DNA of 29,593 nt from Microbacterium sp. (lineage in GTDB: Bacteria; Actinomycetota; Actinomycetes; Actinomycetales; Microbacteriaceae), in the NCBI RefSeq assembly GCF_003248605.1, contig NZ_QFPF01000033.1, positions 1 to 29,593 of the forward strand, in the 5' to 3' direction. The notes beneath the pieces are model-generated. The model was not told the origin of the DNA, ran no database searches, and saw only the letters and a program-made list of their open reading frames with translations. The translations under genes and the position numbers were made by a program. Within the stretch, counting starts at the first letter, position 1; each line of letters opens with the position of its first letter. Below, one piece after another: positions 24,144 through 29,593 of this stretch.

Positions 24144-25807
24144 CCGTGTTCACCGATGCACCTCTGCTGTCGATCCGGGACCTCACGGTCGACTTCGACG
24201 CCGGCAAGGTCTCGCGCGAAGTGCTGCACGGCGTGAGCATCGACATCCATCCCGGCGAGACCGTGGCGATCGTCGGCGAGTCGGGGTCGGGCAAGTCCAC
24301 GACCGCGTCCGCGATCGTCAATCTGCTGCCCGGAACGGGACATGTCACGGGCGGCTCCATCACGCTCGAGGGCCGGGAGCTGACCGATCTCACTCCGTCG
24401 CAGATGGAGAGCGTGCGCGGCCGCGAGATCGGCTACGTCCCGCAGGATCCGATGTCCAACCTCAACCCGGTGTGGAGCATCGGCTTCCAGGTCAAGGAGG
24501 CGATCCGCGCCAACGGCATCGCCACCGGCCGCCAGGAGGTCGAACAGCGCGCGATCGAGGTCCTCAAACAGGCGGGGCTGGCGGACGCCGAGCGGCGCCT
24601 GCACCAGTTCCCGCACCAGTTCTCGGGCGGGATGCGCCAGCGCGCCCTGATCGGCATCGGCCTCGCCGCCGACCCGAAGCTGCTGATCGCCGACGAGCCC
24701 ACCTCGGCCCTCGACGTCACGGTGCAGCGGGTCATCCTCGACCACATGGCGTCGCTGACGCGCGAGAAGGGCACCTCGGTGCTCCTCATCACGCACGACC
24801 TGGGGCTCGCGGCGGAGCGCGCCGACACGATCGTCGTGATGAACCAGGGTGAGATCGTCGAATCGGGGCCGAGCCGCGAGATCCTCGAGAACCCCCGGCA
24901 TCCGTACACCCGGCGCCTCGTCTCCGCCGCGCCGAGCCTGGCGTCCCAGCGCATCCAGGCGCGCGCCGAGACCCGCGGCGCGCAGGACGGGGCGGATGCC
25001 GCATCCGCTGCCCCCGCGGTCGTCGTGACCGACCTGGTCAAGGAGTACAAAATCCGTCGCGGCGGGTTCCGCAGCGAGCCCTTCCGTGCGGTCGACGGGG
25101 TGTCGTTCCAGATCCCCCGCGGCAAGACGCTGGCGCTGGTGGGCGAGTCGGGATCGGGCAAGTCCACGATCGCGAAGATGGTGCTCAAGCTCGAGGAGCC
25201 CACCGAGGGCTCCATCGAGATCGACGGGCAGAACATCGAGAAGCTCTCGGGACGCGAGGCCTTCGCGCTGCGCCGCCGGATGCAGCCGGTGTTCCAGGAC
25301 CCGTACGGCTCGCTCGATCCGATGCGCAACATCGGCGGCACGATCGCCGAGCCGCTCGATATCCATCGCGTGGGCGACCGCGCGTCGCGTCGCGCGCGCG
25401 TCGAGGAGCTGCTGGATCAGGTCTCGCTGCCGCGCGAGCTCGCCTCGCGGTACCCGAATGAGCTCTCGGGCGGTCAGCGCCAGCGTGTCGCGATCGCGCG
25501 CGCGCTGGCGCTCAAGCCCGACCTCGTGGTGCTCGATGAGGCGGTCTCGGCGCTCGACGTGCTCGTGCAGGACCAGATCCTCCAGCTGTTGGCGGAGCTG
25601 CAGTCCGAGCTCGGACTGACCTACCTGTTCATCACACACGACCTCGCCGTCGTGCGTGTGGTCGCCGACCTCGTCTGCGTCATGGAGCGGGGCAGGCTTG
25701 TGGAGCAGGGAACGGTCGACGAGATCTTCGCGAACCCGGCCGAGGGCTACACGCGTCGCCTGCTCGACGCGATCCCGGGCGCATCGATCCCGCTCGGCGG
25801 AGCCTGA
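24140..25807 (+). CDS. Peptide ABC transporter ATPase, DppD-DppF fused in one chain
   Basis: A 555-residue protein with two complete ATPase domains. Domain 1 (about 8-265): Walker A GESGSGKST, signature FSGGMRQRALIG, Walker B LLIADEPTSALD, ITHDLGLAAE. Domain 2 (about 290-550): GESGSGKST, LSGGQRQRVAIARAL, LVVLDEAVSALD, ITHDLAVVRVV. Each domain has the C-terminal oligopeptide-transporter tail (RHPYTRRLVSAAPS in domain 1, EGYTRRLLDAIPG in domain 2). The two are separate proteins in E. coli (DppD, DppF) but often fused in actinobacteria. Domain 2 has DEAVSALD where DEPTSALD is usual. Starts at ATG 24140 in an ATGA overlap with the permease gene. Confidence 0.95.
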   Translation: MTVFTDAPLLSIRDLTVDFDAGKVSREVLHGVSIDIHPGETVAIVGESGSGKSTTASAIVNLLPGTGHVTGGSITLEGRELTDLTPSQMESVRGREIGYVPQDPMSNLNPVWSIGFQVKEAIRANGIATGRQEVEQRAIEVLKQAGLADAERRLHQFPHQFSGGMRQRALIGIGLAADPKLLIADEPTSALDVTVQRVILDHMASLTREKGTSVLLITHDLGLAAERADTIVVMNQGEIVESGPSREILENPRHPYTRRLVSAAPSLASQRIQARAETRGAQDGADAASAAPAVVVTDLVKEYKIRRGGFRSEPFRAVDGVSFQIPRGKTLALVGESGSGKSTIAKMVLKLEEPTEGSIEIDGQNIEKLSGREAFALRRRMQPVFQDPYGSLDPMRNIGGTIAEPLDIHRVGDRASRRARVEELLDQVSLPRELASRYPNELSGGQRQRVAIARALALKPDLVVLDEAVSALDVLVQDQILQLLAELQSELGLTYLFITHDLAVVRVVADLVCVMERGRLVEQGTVDEIFANPAEGYTRRLLDAIPGASIPLGGA

Positions 25808-25809
25808 GG

Positions 25810-26394
25810 GTGAGTGCCGGCCCCGGCGGAGGGCGCGGGATGCCGTCGGATCGCCGCGTCTTCCGCGCACCGTCGGCGATCGTCGCCCTCATCGCCTCGG
25901 CCGTCGTCGCGGTGCTGCTCCTCGGTGATGCGGCGCTGCGCGCCGGCGTCGCCGAGGCGCTGCTCCTCGCGCCCTGGGTCCTGCTGGCCCTCTGGGGCGT
26001 CTACGTCGCGGTCTACGTCTCGCACATCCGCATCGACGCCGATGGTGTCCGCGTGCACAACATGCTGCGCATCACCGACGCGGGCTGGGGCTCCGTCGAC
26101 GAGATCGAGCTGCGCTGGCAGGTGATCTTCGACCTGGTCGGCGGTGGCGCGGTGAAGAGCTACGGCGGACCCGTCGCGGGCCGTCCCGCTCGGCCCGGCA
26201 TGCGACCGGGGGCTGCCGAGAGGCGTCAGGCTCCGGCCGTACGCGACCTCGATCTGATTCGCGAGCAGTGGTACCAGGCGCGGGATGCCGGAGCCGCGCC
26301 CGCGGGGGTGCGCCGCTCCTGGGATGTTCCCGCGCTTGTCGCGCTCGGGGCCATCGCCGTCTGGGCAGTGAGCGCTGTGCTGATCACCCGGTGA
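25810..26394 (+). CDS. Small PH-domain-like membrane protein
   Basis: A 194-residue protein: two hydrophobic segments near the N-terminus (about 22-42 and 50-70), a short strand-rich region (SHIRIDADGVRVHNMLRITDAGWGSVDEIEL) resembling bacterial PH-domain membrane proteins, a Gly/Pro/Arg linker, then one C-terminal helix. No catalytic motif. It follows the ATPase stop by 2 nt and precedes the second binding protein, so it is co-transcribed with the importer; whether it takes part in transport is unknown. Starts at GTG 25810, with an in-frame ATG at 25840 as alternative. Confidence 0.7.
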   Translation: MSAGPGGGRGMPSDRRVFRAPSAIVALIASAVVAVLLLGDAALRAGVAEALLLAPWVLLALWGVYVAVYVSHIRIDADGVRVHNMLRITDAGWGSVDEIELRWQVIFDLVGGGAVKSYGGPVAGRPARPGMRPGAAERRQAPAVRDLDLIREQWYQARDAGAAPAGVRRSWDVPALVALGAIAVWAVSAVLITR

Positions 26395-26422
26395 CCGTTC
26401 ATCGATGGCACGATTGAAAGGC

Positions 26423-28099
26423 ATGAGCCACCAGCACGTTCGCCGCAGTCGGATCGTCGCCATGACCGCGGCGGCGCTGATACTCACCGGGTGTACCGCG
26501 GACGTGGACCCACCGCCGCCGGACCCACCGATCCCGACCTCCCTCCGCGACGGGACCGCCTGGGATCGGGAAGAACGCCTCGGCGTGGGGGACGGCGGTG
26601 TCCTTTCGCTCGCCATCGAACGCATGCCATCGAATTTCAATCCCTTTCGACTTCTCGGCAACGAGTCCGACACCAACGACATCGTCGAGACGACCCTCGG
26701 CGGGCCGTTCACCATCGACGAATCCGGCGCCCCGGTCATCAACGAGAACTACGCCTCGTCGGCCGAAGTGACCACCGAAGACCCGCAGGTCGTCGAGATC
26801 ATGCTCAACCCCGACGCTGTCTGGGAGGACGGCACGCCCGTCACCGTGGCCGACTACGCCGCGACCTGGCAGGCCAACAACGGCTCGAACGAGGCGTTCA
26901 TCAACGTCTCGACCGCCGGCTGGGATCAGATCGAATCCGTCGAGCAGGGCGATGACGAGTACCACCTCGTCGTGACCTTCTCGTCGGTCTACGCCGACTG
27001 GCAGGGGCTGTTCCTCTCCGTGCTCAAGGAGAGCGTCGCGAGCGACCCCGCCGCCTTCAACGAGGGCTTCCTCACGACGGCGATGCCCTCGAACGGTCCC
27101 TTCACGATCACGAACGTCGACACGACCGGGCAGGTCATCACCGCCGAGCGCAACCCGCTCTGGTGGGGCGAGACCCCCAAGCTCGACCGCATCCTGTTCC
27201 AGGCCGTCAGCCAGGACCAGCAGGGCTCCTCGTTCGCGAACGGCGAGATCGACGCGCTGTACATCTCCTCCAACGCCGACCTGTACGAGACGGCGCAGAC
27301 CGTCGAGGGCGCCGACATCCAGGCCACGAACGGCCTGACGTGGACGCACGTGACGATGAACGCCTCGGACGGACCTCTCGCCGACGTCAACGTGCGCAAG
27401 GCGGTCGCCTCGATCGTCAACCGCGAGCAGATCGCGGCCGCGGCCAACACGCCGGTGGGCGTGCCGCCGGTCACGCAGGGCGACTACATCTTCATGCCCG
27501 GTCAGGACGGGTACGTCGACGCGGGCCTGCCCTACGACACCGAGGCGGGCGCGGCGTTCCTCGAGGAGGCCGGCTACACGCAGGAGGGCGACGAGTGGGT
27601 CAAGGACGGCGAGGCCCTCGAGCTGACCGTCACGGTGCCCGCGGACACCGCGACCAACATCCAGCGCGCCGAGCAGGTGCAGGCCGACCTCGGCGAGTTC
27701 GGCATCCCCGTCGAGCTCGTCACCGTTCCGGTCGCCGGCTACTTCAGCGAGTACGTGATCCCGGGCGACTTCGAGATGGTCTCGTTCTCGTGGGTGGGCA
27801 CGGCGTTCCCCATCTCGTCGACCGAGGCGCTGTTCTACCCGCTGGATTCCGAGCAGAACTTCACCGGCACCACCGATGAGACCCTCGGCGACCTGTGGGA
27901 TCAGGCCAACACCGAGCTCGACCCCGAGGCGCGCATCGAGATCGCGAACGAGATCAACGAGACCATCTGGGGCTACGTCCCGATGTTCCCGATCGCTCCG
28001 CTGCCCGAGGTCTGGGCCGTCGCCGACGGACTGGTCAACTACGGTGCGACCCAGTTCGAGACGATCGACTGGACGCTCGTGGGCTGGGCCGCCGAGTAA
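26423..28099 (+). CDS. Peptide ABC transporter solute-binding lipoprotein (SBP_bac_5), second copy
   Basis: A 558-residue lipoprotein with signal MSHQHVRRSRIVAMTAAALI and lipobox LTGC (Cys24, the same position as in the two other lipoproteins of this window, which supports this start; an in-frame ATG at 26405 would add six residues). After the cysteine comes a Pro-rich tether, ADVDPPPPDPPIP. The body is an OppA-type fold with VWEDGTPVTVADYAATWQ, GPFTITNVD, ERNPLWWGETPKLDRILF and DVNVRKAVASIVNREQIA. It differs clearly from the first binding protein, so it is not a recent duplicate and probably widens the ligand range of the shared permease. No strong ribosome site; GAAAGG is only 1 nt from the ATG. 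Confidence 0.88.
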   Translation: MSHQHVRRSRIVAMTAAALILTGCTADVDPPPPDPPIPTSLRDGTAWDREERLGVGDGGVLSLAIERMPSNFNPFRLLGNESDTNDIVETTLGGPFTIDESGAPVINENYASSAEVTTEDPQVVEIMLNPDAVWEDGTPVTVADYAATWQANNGSNEAFINVSTAGWDQIESVEQGDDEYHLVVTFSSVYADWQGLFLSVLKESVASDPAAFNEGFLTTAMPSNGPFTITNVDTTGQVITAERNPLWWGETPKLDRILFQAVSQDQQGSSFANGEIDALYISSNADLYETAQTVEGADIQATNGLTWTHVTMNASDGPLADVNVRKAVASIVNREQIAAAANTPVGVPPVTQGDYIFMPGQDGYVDAGLPYDTEAGAAFLEEAGYTQEGDEWVKDGEALELTVTVPADTATNIQRAEQVQADLGEFGIPVELVTVPVAGYFSEYVIPGDFEMVSFSWVGTAFPISSTEALFYPLDSEQNFTGTTDETLGDLWDQANTELDPEARIEIANEINETIWGYVPMFPIAPLPEVWAVADGLVNYGATQFETIDWTLVGWAAE

Positions 28100-28117
28100 G
28101 ACCGCGGCACCGCTGCG

Positions 28118-28149
28118 GCGGGGCGGGATCCCTCGGGGTCCCGCCCCGC
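28118..28149 (+). terminator. Intrinsic-type terminator after the importer operon
   Basis: An 11-bp GC-rich stem, GCGGGGCGGGA (28118-28128) with TCCCGCCCCGC (28139-28149), whose 10-nt loop can pair further (CCC/GGG). It lies 19 nt after the stop of the second binding-protein gene. The following TTCGTGTTCGTG has scattered U only, as is usual in high-GC actinobacteria. Confidence 0.7.
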
Positions 28150-28185
28150 TTCGTGTTCGTGCGGGATGCTGTCGCCCCGCGACTG

Positions 28186-28252
28186 CGAACCACCATTTCT
28201 GCAGCGAACCACCACGCGACGGATGGTGTCTCGCTGCACGATGGTGGTCTCG
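28186..28252 (+). repeat. 67-nt palindromic element, copy 5 (divergent)
   Basis: Exactly 67 nt, the most diverged copy. The outer arm motif is ACCACCAT on the left and ATGGTGGT on the right, where the other copies have ACCCACAT; both arms changed together so pairing is kept with one bulge. The inner GCAGCGA/TCGCTGC is unchanged. It lies 36 nt after the importer terminator and upstream of typA. Confidence 0.8.
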
Positions 28253-28302
28253 CCCGGGGCGAGTGCCGCGACAGCATCCGTCGTCCTCTCAGCCGCCTGC
28301 GA

Positions 28303-28308
28303 TAGGCT
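28303..28308 (+). promoter_or_regulatory. typA: -10 element (TAGGCT) of typA
   Basis: TAGGCT, the same hexamer as at 98 and 13555, gives a predicted start near 28315 and a leader of about 85 nt. The rest of 28253-28399 holds no gene or recognised leader element. Confidence 0.45.
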
Positions 28309-28399
28309 GGGGAGGTCTGGACCCATCGGCATCGGCCGTCACGCGCGATGCGCCGCGGGTCCGCCTCTCACACTTCCCTCTCACTGCAAGGACCTCTTC

Positions 28400-29593
<1,194 letters not shown>

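Overview
The window is high-GC actinobacterial chromosome. Gene content, codon use, GTGA/ATGA stop-start overlaps and TAGGCT-type -10 boxes fit Microbacteriaceae, most likely Microbacterium or a close relative. Most of it is core metabolism and transport in tight operons. The unusual material is in the intergenic spaces.

Layout. (1) 1-2.0 kb: an ABC exporter half-transporter that looks leaderless, separated by a perfect-arm operator from a divergent gene cut by the window edge. (2) 2.0-8.8 kb, minus strand: a complete de novo NAD operon, nrtR-nadA-nadB-nadC-cysteine desulfurase, ending in a family 2 glycosyltransferase. The first gene is a NUDIX-like regulator, and a palindrome inside its promoter is its likely operator. 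(3) 8.8-10.0 kb: a MarP-like membrane serine protease. (4) 10.0-10.8 kb: a repeat-filled space between the convergent marP-like and metQ genes, with two minisatellite families and two identical 67-nt palindromes. (5) 10.8-13.4 kb, minus strand: the methionine importer metN-metI-metQ. (6) 13.5-18.2 kb: a tandem glycine riboswitch and gcvT-gcvH-gcvP. (7) 18.2-19.45 kb: an orphan AbiEi-like/DUF559-like gene bracketed by two more 67-nt palindromes. (8) 19.5-20.4 kb: a CPBP-type membrane protein. (9) 20.5-28.1 kb: a dipeptide/oligopeptide importer with a solute-binding lipoprotein, two permeases, a fused double ATPase, a small PH-like membrane protein and a second binding lipoprotein. (10) 28.1-29.6 kb: a terminator, a fifth palindrome, and the 5' part of typA/bipA.

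How the genes work together. NadB and NadA make quinolinate from aspartate and DHAP, NadC turns it into nicotinate mononucleotide, the desulfurase probably supplies sulfur for the NadA iron-sulfur cluster, and NrtR would sense an NAD-related metabolite. The gcv operon makes the T, H and P proteins of glycine cleavage and is switched by glycine. The met and opp systems import methionine and peptides.

The most novel signal is a family of exactly 67-nt palindromes (10230, 10511, 18237, 19377, 28186). One copy has perfect 25-bp arms. All lie between genes. They look like a small dispersed hairpin element of REP or MITE type. Two copies bracket the AbiEi/DUF559-like gene, and two sit inside the minisatellite block. 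No CRISPR array, prophage, tRNA or rRNA is visible.
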